From Melioribacteraceae bacterium (lineage in GTDB: Bacteria; Bacteroidota; Ignavibacteria; Ignavibacteriales; Melioribacteraceae), in NCBI GenBank assembly GCA_021739765.1, contig JAIPBD010000015.1, positions 57,767 through 121,766 on the forward strand: DNA of 64,000 nt. Reading direction: 5' to 3'. The notes under the pieces were generated by a model. The model was not told the DNA's origin. It did not search any database and saw only the letters and a program-made list of their open reading frames with translations. Shown one piece after another: positions 29,312 through 39,100 of the stretch (positions are counted from its first letter, which is position 1; the number at the start of each line of letters is the position of its first letter). The position numbers and the translations under genes are program-made.

Positions 29312-29605
29312 CTAAATTGAACCTGCGTCGTAAATCCTTATTGCTGTTATAGATGGACAACTTGACGCGATTTGTTCGGCTTCTTCCATGTTCTCCGCCT
29401 TAATAATTGAATAACCTGTATAAGAATCAAGCCCCAATGGCAATTCTTTTACACTTCCGTCTTTTGCGATTTCTCTCCCAAACATAAAGTGGCTCCCGGC
29501 GTCAATGAATTTATCTCCAACCTCCTGAAACCAACTTCCCCATTCCTGCATTATTTTTTCGGTCGGAGGGACGAATCCAATGTGTAGTAAAATGAACTTT
29601 TTCAT
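29312..29605 (-). CDS. YCII-related protein (97 aa)
   Basis: A small ferredoxin-like fold protein of the YCII/DGPF type, with the segments MKKFILLHIGFVPPTEKIMQ, KDGSVKELPLG and the C-terminal AEQIASSCPSITAIRIYDAGS. The start at 29605 has an AAAGGAGAT ribosome-binding site; the frame is open for 32 more codons upstream but these look unlike protein. It lies downstream of the oxidoreductase gene with 92 nt between. Function is not known for this family. Confidence 0.82.
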   Translation of the reverse strand: MKKFILLHIGFVPPTEKIMQEWGSWFQEVGDKFIDAGSHFMFGREIAKDGSVKELPLGLDSYTGYSIIKAENMEEAEQIASSCPSITAIRIYDAGSI

Positions 29606-29697
29606 ATTATCTCCTTTCTTGATTTTTGAATAATGAACAACTTCGCTCGTTTTTGATAAAGAATTGTTTTGCCCTTCCATTTTTGGCAGACAGATAA

Positions 29698-30666
29698 TCA
29701 ATTTGTGACAACAAGTTTCCCCTTACTCAATCCCGATTCCATATATTTGTGGGCTTCAACGATTTCCTCAAGTTTATAAACCCTGTCAATGTTTAATTCA
29801 ATTTTATGCAATTCAACAAGATCTATAAAATTCTGAAGCATCTCAGAGGAGAGGTTTTCCGCATCCCCGGCATAGCCGGTTAATCTGCCTTGAGATGGAA
29901 TGTCATTCATCGGAGAAAAATTTTCCATCGTCCAAGAATTTCCCAGGATTCCCGTCATACAAACAATTCCCTTCGCACTGATACATTTTAACGAATCTTT
30001 TAGCGTGACTGTTCCAACCAACTCTAAAACTTTGTGCACTCCATCCGGAAAAATTTTTCGAAGTGAATCGGCGATTTCCCCACCATCAATTAAAACATAA
30101 TCCGATCCATTTTGGATTAAATGAGATTTTTTGTCCGGATTCCTTGTTGTTGAAATTACGGTTAACCCGTAAAATTTTGCCAATTGACAGGCGAGCATTC
30201 CTATAGAAGAAGTTCCACCACGAATTAATAGTCTCTCCCCTTTCTGAATTTCCAACGCGCCCAACAAGGAGCCGGAAACCGTTTGAAACATTTCCGGAAT
30301 TGCTCCTAATTTTTGCCAAGGCAAATTACTTTCAAATTTGAAAATGATTCTTAAAGGAACTAAAACGTATTCGGCATAACTACCGTTGAATTCTCGTCCC
30401 ATTTCGCCCATAATTGCGGCGACCTTTTGTCCTTTTTTAAATGTATGCGAAGGATCATTTTCTACAATTCCAACACATTCTATTCCCTGTATAATTGGAA
30501 ACTTAACATTTGGCGAATGTCCTTGTCGAGTATACATCTCAGAACGATTTAGCCCAAACGCTTTTACCATTATTAAAACCCATCCATCTTTTACGGAAGG
30601 AATTGGCAACTCATTAATTTGTATTTGTTCCGGTGACCCTTTTTGCTTAGTAACTGCAGCTTTCAT
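29698..30666 (-). CDS. MDR-family quinone oxidoreductase-like protein
   Basis: A 322-residue zinc-independent medium-chain dehydrogenase/reductase. The N-terminal GroES-like domain shows NRSEMYTRQG and IQGIECVGIVE without the zinc-site Cys cluster. The nucleotide-binding domain has LIRGGTSSIGMLACQLAKFY, an NADPH-type Rossmann motif. It probably reduces a quinone or enone with NADPH. It heads a two-gene minus-strand unit with the YCII-like gene. Confidence 0.9.
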   Translation of the reverse strand: MKAAVTKQKGSPEQIQINELPIPSVKDGWVLIMVKAFGLNRSEMYTRQGHSPNVKFPIIQGIECVGIVENDPSHTFKKGQKVAAIMGEMGREFNGSYAEYVLVPLRIIFKFESNLPWQKLGAIPEMFQTVSGSLLGALEIQKGERLLIRGGTSSIGMLACQLAKFYGLTVISTTRNPDKKSHLIQNGSDYVLIDGGEIADSLRKIFPDGVHKVLELVGTVTLKDSLKCISAKGIVCMTGILGNSWTMENFSPMNDIPSQGRLTGYAGDAENLSSEMLQNFIDLVELHKIELNIDRVYKLEEIVEAHKYMESGLSKGKLVVTN

Positions 30667-30860
30667 TAAAATCTCGACATTATAATAAGTCCGATTATCT
30701 TATTAACATAATAAGGGATTGGAAGATACAAAACCTTGAAGTAAATACAATTTTAGTCATCGGATCAGAAAAGATATAATCAGATAATTATTTTGGAATG
30801 GAAATGTCCGAATTTAGCTTGTAATTTATTCCTACAATTCCAATAATTTTGGGAAGCCAA

Positions 30861-31511
30861 ATGAAGACTTATATGTCAATATTATTAGTAGTTACCGGAT
30901 TCGTACTTTCATCATGTACGACATCAATTGTTGTGATGGATGATTACACGGATATCGCGTTTTTAGACAAAAAACTGACAATAGTAAAATTATACGATGA
31001 GCCGGAAATCGGCATTCCTGAGGATGTGACCGAAGATCTTGGAGAAGGAAAGCCTGCGGAAGTCTTTCAAAAATATTTTGAAAGTGATCTTATAAGGAAT
31101 TTTCAGATTTACAGCTCGCTTAATAGAATTGAGGTGGGAACTTTAGATTCCAAATCAGATTTGAACGAGGTGAACCTCGAATGGAGCGAGAATCGAAACT
31201 TTACAGCGTATTTGCCGGATGCTGAATCTAAAACATTGTTTTTGGATTCGGATTTTATTCTTTTTCTAAATGATTTACAAATAAATAAAACGTCGCAACG
31301 CGGAGCGATTTTGGATAATTACGACGATGTTTTGTTGACTAAATTGGAATTCACCTTTTGGGATAATATGCACGGCAAGCTAGTTTCATACGGTGAAATT
31401 GATGAATCAACTCTCGCGTCAGGTTCTCTTTCTAAAAATGAATGGAATGAGACGGTGAAAAAAATCGCGATTACTTTACTCTTGAATAGTCCATTAAAAA
31501 AGGTTTACTAA
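30861..31511 (+). CDS. Lipoprotein of unknown function
   Basis: A 216-residue lipoprotein with lipobox VLSSC (Cys19). The rest has no motif that I recognise; it includes LGEGKPAEVFQKYFESDLIR and SDFILFLNDLQINKT, which suggest a soluble alpha/beta domain. ATG 30861 is preferred to the in-frame TTG at 30849 because GGGAAG then acts as ribosome-binding site. It ends 1 nt before the GH16 lipoprotein gene, so the two are coupled. Confidence 0.75.
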   Translation: MKTYMSILLVVTGFVLSSCTTSIVVMDDYTDIAFLDKKLTIVKLYDEPEIGIPEDVTEDLGEGKPAEVFQKYFESDLIRNFQIYSSLNRIEVGTLDSKSDLNEVNLEWSENRNFTAYLPDAESKTLFLDSDFILFLNDLQINKTSQRGAILDNYDDVLLTKLEFTFWDNMHGKLVSYGEIDESTLASGSLSKNEWNETVKKIAITLLLNSPLKKVY

Positions 31512-31512
31512 T

Positions 31513-32355
31513 ATGAAACTGAATTTAGCACAATTAAAAATAGTGATTATCATTCTTGCAATTTCCGTCGTGTTTGGATGTGATGATAGTCCCGCCCAGA
31601 CTGAAGAAAAACCTAGCGAAGAGTGGAGTTTGGTCTGGCAGGATGAATTTAACGGGGAAGGCGAGGTTGATTTAACTAAGTGGGATAAACCCCAATATAA
31701 CAGAAGAAATAACGATAATGGTCCGGATGGTTGGTGGGTTCAACAAGATTCATATTTGGATGGTGACGGTAATCTAATAATCCGCGCGCGAGAAATTTTA
31801 GACGGGAACCAAGACGGAGATCCGCATGATTACGCAACCGGGGCAATTAGAAGTATCGGGAAATTTGAGCAGGCTTTTGGCAAGTTTGAAATCAGGTGCA
31901 AACTTCCAACCCAACCCGGATGGTGGGTCGCCTTTTGGCTTATGTCTTCCTCCGTTGGAAATGTTGATAATTCCGGAGAGGATGGGACCGAAATTGATAT
32001 AATGGAAGGATTTGGATGGACAAATAAAATTAATCAAGCACTTCACTGGGATGGTTATGGCGAAGCGCATAAATCAGATGGACATCAAGAATATGCTGAT
32101 GGTATTAGAAACGGGTTTCACACTTACACATTAGAGTGGTACGAAAATGAATACGTCTTTTTTATTGATAGCGTTGAAACTTGGAGAACAAGTTCCGGTG
32201 GGGTTTCCAAAGTACCGGCGTATGTAAAAATTACAGGCGAACTATCTACTCTCGATTGGGCAAAAGGAACCGAATGGGCGAATGATCCTGCAAAAGCGGT
32301 ATTTCCGGATTCTTTTGTTGTGGATTATGTAAGGGTTTACAAGTTCAATGAATAA
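31513..32355 (+). CDS. GH16 glycoside hydrolase, lipoprotein
   Basis: A 280-residue lipoprotein (lipobox VFGC, Cys23) that is a complete glycoside hydrolase family 16 domain. The catalytic motif DGTEIDIMEGFGW holds the nucleophile Glu160 and the acid/base Glu165, with Asp162 between. The aromatic segment PGWWVAFWLMSS precedes it. GH16 enzymes of this type cut beta-1,3- or mixed-linkage glucans, or galactans. Being lipid-anchored, it probably works at the outer membrane on the same substrate as the larger GH16 downstream. Confidence 0.94.
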   Translation: MKLNLAQLKIVIIILAISVVFGCDDSPAQTEEKPSEEWSLVWQDEFNGEGEVDLTKWDKPQYNRRNNDNGPDGWWVQQDSYLDGDGNLIIRAREILDGNQDGDPHDYATGAIRSIGKFEQAFGKFEIRCKLPTQPGWWVAFWLMSSSVGNVDNSGEDGTEIDIMEGFGWTNKINQALHWDGYGEAHKSDGHQEYADGIRNGFHTYTLEWYENEYVFFIDSVETWRTSSGGVSKVPAYVKITGELSTLDWAKGTEWANDPAKAVFPDSFVVDYVRVYKFNE

Positions 32356-32504
32356 TATTAATCACGACTTTGATTGAACAAATCGGCAGATATTAAATGA
32401 ATTGATAAATCCGGTGGTACAGAAAAATCTAAAGTAAGTTTTAGATTGTTGTATAATATATTCACAATATGTATGTTGTCATACAAGTTGTTTTTGTTTT
32501 TTTA

Positions 32505-35429
32505 ATGAGAACGCAAATGTATTTCAACAAATCTTTTCATCCCTCCAAACTTTTATTCATCGTACTGCTTTTTTCTTCTCTTTCTGTTAAAGGGCAAGTT
32601 GGTGATATTTTTATTTCTTCATTCGAATCCGACAATACCGGAAATATCAACAATCAAGGGAATTGGTCGGTTGGTTCGGCCAAAGTTTCCGTTACTGAAA
32701 ATTCTGATTATGTTCATTCAGGATCAAAAGGATTGATGTTTTTAGCACAAAACGAAAAGTTAAATGCTACCAACATTCAATTTGGTGCTTCGCAAAAGGG
32801 CGTTTCGGGAATCGTTTACATTGATATGTATGTTAAAATCTCATCGATGTCGACTAAGGATTTTGCGATAAGCGGTTACGACCTTTTCGGCGGAGGGAGC
32901 GAAAAAAGAACCTTTGTTTTTGAATTCGATACTCCATCCGGTTCGGGAGGAAAGTTTCAGATTTATAACGGCTCTTCAAAAGAAAATGTCGGAAATTATA
33001 CTCTTGGTGAATGGAATAGAATAAGCGCAAAGATCGATTACGAAAACTCTGTTTATCAAACAATTTTTAACGAATCGGAAGTTGTTTCAGCCGGATTTCG
33101 TGAAAATTATACTCCGACAGCGAATGGAACACGTCCGGCGAATGTTAAAGAATACCACGAACTAAGATTTAATCTCGGTTATGACGAAGCAATCGGAAGT
33201 TTAAATGCCGCAATGGACGATATCTATGTAAGCACCAATCCAATTTCAAATGTTTCGTTTCCCGGAATTGAAATCAATTATACGGTGGATATCGAACAAC
33301 CAAATATCGGGTCAATTTCGATTGAACCCAAACTTTCCGAATATCCGGATAGCACCGAAGTTACTGTTTCGCTTTCAATTCCGGATGGTTACAAAAACGA
33401 AGGCTGGACAGGCGACCTTTCAGGAACTGAGCTCGTAAAAACATTCTTTGTTCATCAAAATATGGAGTTCAGTGCGGTAGTTTCCGTAGATGAAAATAAC
33501 CCTACCGTTGAGTATACGGTAACAATAATCCAACCGGATTTCGGTACAATTTCTCTAAATCCACCCGGAGGAGTTTACTACAATTATACAAATGTAGAAG
33601 CTATTTTGGATTTGCCCGCTGAATATGTAAACAAGGGATGGACCGGTGATTTATCCGGAACCGAATTAAAAAAATCATTTGTAGTTTTCGGAAACATGAC
33701 GATCGGAGCGGATGTTGCCTTCGATACAACTCCGCCAACCATTTATCCGGTTTCATCCGGTTCTGAACTTAAAAATGTTTGCAAAGGGAACAACCTAAAA
33801 CCGGGTGATATAGTTGAAGTCGCCGACGGAATATTTGATTCGGGAAATATCACCATTGAATCTTCGGGCACAGCAAATAAACCGATAATTATCCGTGCGA
33901 AAAATATTGGAGCAACCGAGCTTCACGGCGAGAGTGCGTTTACTTTCAGGAAAAATGAACACGTCGTTTTGGAAGGATTCAAATTTACATCGAATGTTTA
34001 CACGGTTATAAAACTGGAGGCATGTAACAATATTCGGATTACCAGAAATGTTTTTAAATTGACGGAAACCGAAGGCGAAAGCGGAAAGTGGTTATACATC
34101 GGCGGATATTGGGATGACGCGACTTTGCGAAGTTTCGAGAACAGAGTTGATCACAATGTTTTTCGGGATAAACACCAACTCGGCAACTTTATCACAATCG
34201 ATGGCGGAAATAATGTATCCCAACATGATAGAATTGACCACAACTATTTTTACAATATCGGTCCGAGACACGAAAACGAAATGGAAGCGATTCGTGTGGG
34301 CTGGAGTGAATTATCGTTAACCGATGGTTTTACGGTAATCGAGTATAACTTGTTTGAAGAGTGTGATGGTGATCCCGAGATTATTTCGATAAAAAGCGGA
34401 AAGGATACCGTTCGATATAACACGATCCGAAGAAGTCAAGGAACGGTTTCACTTCGGCACGGAGATGGCTCAGTAATTCATGATAATTTTTTCTTAGGCG
34501 AAGGAAAAACCGGAACGGGCGGAATTCGTGTTTATGCCAGGAATCATAAAATTTACAACAATTATTTCGAAGGATTAACCGGAGACAAATGGGACGCCGC
34601 AATTACTCTCGGAAACGGCGATACCGAAACAGGATCGCTAAGCGCGCATTGGAGGATCGATAATGTAATTGTCAGCCACAATACTCTTGTTAATAATTTT
34701 GCGAATATTGAAATCGGCTATGGCAGATCAGATAATTCATGGAAGAAAGAGCCCAAGAACGTAACACTTGCTAACAATTTAGTTGTTGGCGGAAAAGCGA
34801 ACCTGATCAAAATTTTCAACACTCCCGCTAATTTTACCTGGGAGGGTAATCTGATGTTTCCCCAAAATGGATTCGCGGTAGGAATGACGGCATCCGAAAG
34901 TGAAATAATGGTTGTCGACCCGCTGTTAACCTTCGAGGATAGTTTGTGGATTTTATCGCCGACAAGTCCGGCGATTGATGCCGCGACATCAAATAACTCT
35001 GTGATAGCGGATGACATTCAAGGGCAACTGAGGACGGGTATAAGTGATATCGGAGCCGACGAATTCTCAAGCGCGAAAATAAAACGAAAACCGCTCTATT
35101 CGTATAATGTTGGTCCGTTCGCTAACGATGATGTTGTCTCGGTTAATGAAAAATCCCAAGCAGCCCGCTCCTTTTTATTGTTGAGAAATTATCCGAATCC
35201 GTTTAATCCGAGCACAACAATTGAATATACTCTTGATAAATCATCAAATGTAAAACTCAGCATCTATACTTTACTCGGAGAAAAAATAACCTCCCTCCTA
35301 GATCGTTTTCAAACAGCAGGAACTTATCAAATTAAATGGAACGCGAAAGATTTTCCGACCGGAATTTACATCGCTGTTTTAGAAGGTGAAGGAATTTATA
35401 AAAATCTAAAATTGCTCTTGGTGAAATAA
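32505..35429 (+). CDS. Secreted PL6-like polysaccharide lyase with InlB-type repeats and sorting domain
   Basis: A protein of about 974 residues. In order: signal peptide (ending LSVKGQ), an N-terminal jelly-roll-like domain to about residue 240, two repeats of about 70 residues sharing NEGWTGDLSGTEL/NKGWTGDLSGTEL (InlB B-repeat type), a parallel beta-helix of the chondroitinase B/alginate lyase family PL6 (about 400-860), and a C-terminal sorting domain starting NYPNPFNPSTTI. In the helix, EIISIKSG and VSLRHG hold the Lys and Arg expected for catalysis. The start is uncertain: ATGs at 32469, 32505 and 32517 are possible, and a usable signal peptide favours the later ones. Confidence 0.85.
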   Translation: MRTQMYFNKSFHPSKLLFIVLLFSSLSVKGQVGDIFISSFESDNTGNINNQGNWSVGSAKVSVTENSDYVHSGSKGLMFLAQNEKLNATNIQFGASQKGVSGIVYIDMYVKISSMSTKDFAISGYDLFGGGSEKRTFVFEFDTPSGSGGKFQIYNGSSKENVGNYTLGEWNRISAKIDYENSVYQTIFNESEVVSAGFRENYTPTANGTRPANVKEYHELRFNLGYDEAIGSLNAAMDDIYVSTNPISNVSFPGIEINYTVDIEQPNIGSISIEPKLSEYPDSTEVTVSLSIPDGYKNEGWTGDLSGTELVKTFFVHQNMEFSAVVSVDENNPTVEYTVTIIQPDFGTISLNPPGGVYYNYTNVEAILDLPAEYVNKGWTGDLSGTELKKSFVVFGNMTIGADVAFDTTPPTIYPVSSGSELKNVCKGNNLKPGDIVEVADGIFDSGNITIESSGTANKPIIIRAKNIGATELHGESAFTFRKNEHVVLEGFKFTSNVYTVIKLEACNNIRITRNVFKLTETEGESGKWLYIGGYWDDATLRSFENRVDHNVFRDKHQLGNFITIDGGNNVSQHDRIDHNYFYNIGPRHENEMEAIRVGWSELSLTDGFTVIEYNLFEECDGDPEIISIKSGKDTVRYNTIRRSQGTVSLRHGDGSVIHDNFFLGEGKTGTGGIRVYARNHKIYNNYFEGLTGDKWDAAITLGNGDTETGSLSAHWRIDNVIVSHNTLVNNFANIEIGYGRSDNSWKKEPKNVTLANNLVVGGKANLIKIFNTPANFTWEGNLMFPQNGFAVGMTASESEIMVVDPLLTFEDSLWILSPTSPAIDAATSNNSVIADDIQGQLRTGISDIGADEFSSAKIKRKPLYSYNVGPFANDDVVSVNEKSQAARSFLLLRNYPNPFNPSTTIEYTLDKSSNVKLSIYTLLGEKITSLLDRFQTAGTYQIKWNAKDFPTGIYIAVLEGEGIYKNLKLLLVK

Positions 35430-35484
35430 TCCACACATGTTAAATTTTCCAGGATAATCAAATCTTTTAAATGGATTTGCCAAT

Positions 35485-35931
35485 ATGGAAACTGTAAATC
35501 ATTTTGATTTTCTTGGAGCAATAGTAGCCATCATCAACAATCTTCTTTTAATTGGAATTTTTATAGCGAGAATTTACAAGAAGGAACGGATTGAGTATTG
35601 GCTCGGGCTCATATTTATTCTCACCATAATTCCCCTTCTGATAATGTTCATAAACGCGTTGGCTGCCAACCGCCCCTTCCTTTATTTCCTCCAGCTCGGA
35701 CTGATAATTGTGTTTGTTATTTTGGAATTGTTACTGGATTACATCCTAAAAATTGATTTCCGTCATGATTTCAAAATTGTAATTCCATACCTGATACTTT
35801 TCTATGCTTCATTCGGTGGAATGATCGGAATAGCAACTTATGCCGGAAAATTGTGGAGTGTTCTGGCAATTATTGGTTTTTTGGTAATGACAGCGATAAG
35901 TCTCCTTATGCATTTTAAAACGAATGAATAA
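35485..35931 (+). CDS. Four-helix membrane protein, unknown function
   Basis: A 148-residue protein with four clear hydrophobic helices (about 10-27, 37-55, 62-90 and 97-143, the last probably split) and few charged residues outside them. No motif is recognised. It sits between two polysaccharide-active genes in the same direction; a role in the same process is possible by position only. Confidence 0.7.
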   Translation: METVNHFDFLGAIVAIINNLLLIGIFIARIYKKERIEYWLGLIFILTIIPLLIMFINALAANRPFLYFLQLGLIIVFVILELLLDYILKIDFRHDFKIVIPYLILFYASFGGMIGIATYAGKLWSVLAIIGFLVMTAISLLMHFKTNE

Positions 35932-36095
35932 CAAATATTATTTCTCGAATAGAGGTCTTGAATTACTTAAATTGCCCATTCATTTAAAAGACATTACGGT
36001 TTTTTGATAAACCTATTAACACATTAACTATGCAATTAACTTGAGCCGAACTTGCCTTCTGGAAGGATCGGACGAATTATCAAAAAGGAGATTTC

Positions 36096-39047
36096 TTGAA
36101 ATATTTGATGAAGTATTCCGCACTCTTTTTTTTCATTATTATATTTTCTCAAAAAACAAACGCGCAAGTCGGGGAAGTAATTTGGGAAGACAATTTTAAC
36201 AACCTTGATAACTGGAATATCGAAATCGGAAACGGTTCATGGGGATGGGGAAACGGTGAACTGGAATATTACAGGAAGGAAAATGTTAAAATTTCAGAAA
36301 TTCCCGGCGAAAGCGGAAATTTTGCGCTGCAAATTACAGCAAAAAACGAATCCGGGCCCGGCATCACCGATCAATGGGGAAATCCTTTAAATTACACTTC
36401 AGGTAAGCTGACAACACTTTCGAAAATTTCAATCAAATATGGTGTGGTTGAAGCGAGGGTTCGAGTCCCCGATTTGGAGCTCGGAGGTTGGCCGGCGTTT
36501 TGGCTGCTCGGAACTTCAAATTATGCATGGCCTCATAAAGGCGAAATTGATATGATGGAAATGGGACACAGTAAATCATTTCGGGATTTACATGATACAC
36601 ACAATGGTGGAAATGGTGCGAATAATTCAACGGTAAACCAAATGACAAGCGCAAACGCCCTGTTTTTTTCGGATGATGCCGTTACACCGGAAAATCCTTC
36701 GGGAGCGGCCAGTTTGTCCTGGGATCCGGATGATGAATATGTTCGACCATATTACAATTACACAAATCCTTTTAACGACAGATTCCTTATTTACCGAATG
36801 TATTGGGATGATAAAAGTATTCGATTTACTGTAACCGATGAAGGAACTGAATACGATCTTTACACCGATCCTTTCCCAATCGACAGCGTTTCCAGTGAGT
36901 TTAACCAACCATTTTACCTTATTACAAATCTTGCAATCGGTGGAGCGCTTACAGATGCTTATAATTTAGGCGATCCCGGCTCGGGACAGCCGGTTTCGAT
37001 GCCTTTCCCCGCAGAGATGTACGTCGATTATGTAAAAGTTATGAAATGGAACGGAATGGGAAATGTAAACGTCGGTCCTCCAATTCCGGAGAGTGGAGCT
37101 TTTGGAATATTTACCGATAGTACTATTACCAACGGCAAACTTGAAGCCGGAATCAGTTCTGAAATATATGTTTGGGAAGCTACGCTTGATGCGACAGCAA
37201 TTCCGCCCCTTGAAGGTGATAATGTTCTTTCCTGGAAATCAAATGGAAAAGGTTGGTTCGGCGCCGGAATAATGTCGGTTCAACCAAGAAACCTGATCAA
37301 TTTTGAAGAAGGAAACCTCAATTTCAGCATAAAAATACCGGGAAATGTTGCCTTCAAAATCGGGATTATCGATACATGGAATAATCAGTCGTACATAGAA
37401 TTTCCGGCGAATCAATCAAAATATGGACTTGTAAGAAACGGAGAATGGGGGCAAGCGTCAATTCCAATAAGTGAAATTCGCGGCTCGGCAATTGACCTGA
37501 GAATGATGAGTTATGAGTTTGTGATATTGGAGGAAAACGGAGCATCAGTCGAATTTGCGCTCGATGATATCTATTGGGATGGCGGCGGAATTCCTAATGT
37601 GCCGGTTGCCAACGCCGGACCGGATCAAACAGTTTTGGACGGTGACCTGAACGGAAGCGAATCTGTAATTTTGGATGGAAGCGAAAGCATCGATTATGAT
37701 GGTACAATTGATATTTATGAATGGAGTATTGGCGATTCACTGATTGCAACCGGAATGAATCCGGAAGTGATTCTTAATCTTGGCGAATTCATAATTACTC
37801 TGAAAGTTATTGATAACGACGGTAAATCGTCTTCGGATGAAGTTAAAATTATTGTTTTGAATAATTATCCCCCAAAAGCAAACGCGGGCGAAAATATTAC
37901 GGTTGCAGATGCTGACAGAACCGGAAGCGAAGATGTACAATTAGACGCTTCGGCAAGTACTGATTCTGATGGATCTATCGTAAAATATTCCTGGAAAGAA
38001 AACGATTCGGAAATAGCGACTGGAGTAAAACCAAACGTAAATTTTGGAATAGGAAAACACACTATAATTTTAACTGTGGAAGATGATGACGGAGCAACCG
38101 ACTCCGATGAGATAGTTGTTACGGTTAATAACAGTTTATCCGTTTCGGCTCCGGCAATTGTTTTCGCGAATGAAACCATATCGATCGACACACTTATCGA
38201 ACAAGTTTGGTATGAAACGCCTGAAATGAAAATCAATAATGTAACTGTCGGTTCACGAACAAGTGATTTTCAAGCTCAATGGAAAGCAATGTATGATAAT
38301 TCGAACCTCTATGTTTTGGTTGAAGTAACCGATGAAGTTCAAATAAATGATTCGGGCGCTGAATGGTACAAAGATGATTGTGTAGAAGTTTTTATTGATG
38401 GTAATAACAGCAAAGGAACTTCGTATGATGGTGTAAATGATTTTCAATTCGGATTTAGATGGGATGATGAAAATATAAATTTTGGTAATAATTCTCTAAA
38501 TAGAACAACCGGAATTGAGTTTATCACTTACAAAACTCAAATCGGTTATAATCTCGAAGCTAAAATCCCCTGGGCTACAATCGGAGTTACTCCACAAACA
38601 AACAGTCGAATCGGATTTGATGTCGGAGTTGACGATGATGACAACGGTGGAGATCGTGAGTGTGCCGTTGCCTCAATATTTACGGCGGATAATGCTTGGA
38701 ATAATCCAAGTGTTTTCGGGAGTATTCAGCTGGTTCGCCCAACCGGAATAGAGGACAATTACGGAAGAGAGAATTCGTTTCCGACGGAATTCAAACTTTC
38801 AAAAAATTACCCGAATCCGTTTAACCCGGTAACAACAATTTCATACTCACTCCCGGAAAACGTTGATGTAAATTTGGCGGTTTATGATCTTAACGGAAGA
38901 TTGGTTAAAACTCTAATCGACAAGTCACAATCGGCGGGGAATTACAATATCACATGGAATGCTTTGCACGAATCTTCAGGAGTCTACTTTTTCAAAATCT
39001 CAGCGGGTAAATTCAGTGCGATTCAGAAATGCATTTTATTGAAATAA
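36096..39047 (+). CDS. Large secreted GH16 enzyme with PKD and CBM9-like domains
   Basis: A 983-residue secreted hydrolase. In order: signal peptide (1-23), GH16 catalytic domain (about 28-320) with EIDMME holding Glu150 and Glu155, a beta-rich binding-type domain (about 330-500), two PKD domains (about 503-590 and 592-680, both with NAG-D or NAGENITVAD openings), a CBM9-like domain (about 700-885, with WKAMYDNSNLYVLVEVTDE) and a sorting domain starting NYPNPFNPVTTI. It probably acts outside the cell on a beta-glucan such as laminarin. The start is TTG 36096, with AAGGAG 5 nt before. Confidence 0.92.
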   Translation: MKYLMKYSALFFFIIIFSQKTNAQVGEVIWEDNFNNLDNWNIEIGNGSWGWGNGELEYYRKENVKISEIPGESGNFALQITAKNESGPGITDQWGNPLNYTSGKLTTLSKISIKYGVVEARVRVPDLELGGWPAFWLLGTSNYAWPHKGEIDMMEMGHSKSFRDLHDTHNGGNGANNSTVNQMTSANALFFSDDAVTPENPSGAASLSWDPDDEYVRPYYNYTNPFNDRFLIYRMYWDDKSIRFTVTDEGTEYDLYTDPFPIDSVSSEFNQPFYLITNLAIGGALTDAYNLGDPGSGQPVSMPFPAEMYVDYVKVMKWNGMGNVNVGPPIPESGAFGIFTDSTITNGKLEAGISSEIYVWEATLDATAIPPLEGDNVLSWKSNGKGWFGAGIMSVQPRNLINFEEGNLNFSIKIPGNVAFKIGIIDTWNNQSYIEFPANQSKYGLVRNGEWGQASIPISEIRGSAIDLRMMSYEFVILEENGASVEFALDDIYWDGGGIPNVPVANAGPDQTVLDGDLNGSESVILDGSESIDYDGTIDIYEWSIGDSLIATGMNPEVILNLGEFIITLKVIDNDGKSSSDEVKIIVLNNYPPKANAGENITVADADRTGSEDVQLDASASTDSDGSIVKYSWKENDSEIATGVKPNVNFGIGKHTIILTVEDDDGATDSDEIVVTVNNSLSVSAPAIVFANETISIDTLIEQVWYETPEMKINNVTVGSRTSDFQAQWKAMYDNSNLYVLVEVTDEVQINDSGAEWYKDDCVEVFIDGNNSKGTSYDGVNDFQFGFRWDDENINFGNNSLNRTTGIEFITYKTQIGYNLEAKIPWATIGVTPQTNSRIGFDVGVDDDDNGGDRECAVASIFTADNAWNNPSVFGSIQLVRPTGIEDNYGRENSFPTEFKLSKNYPNPFNPVTTISYSLPENVDVNLAVYDLNGRLVKTLIDKSQSAGNYNITWNALHESSGVYFFKISAGKFSAIQKCILLK

Positions 39048-39100
39048 TTAAATACAATTAAAAATGAAAAAAGTGCAATAAAAACAAAAGGAAACATAAT

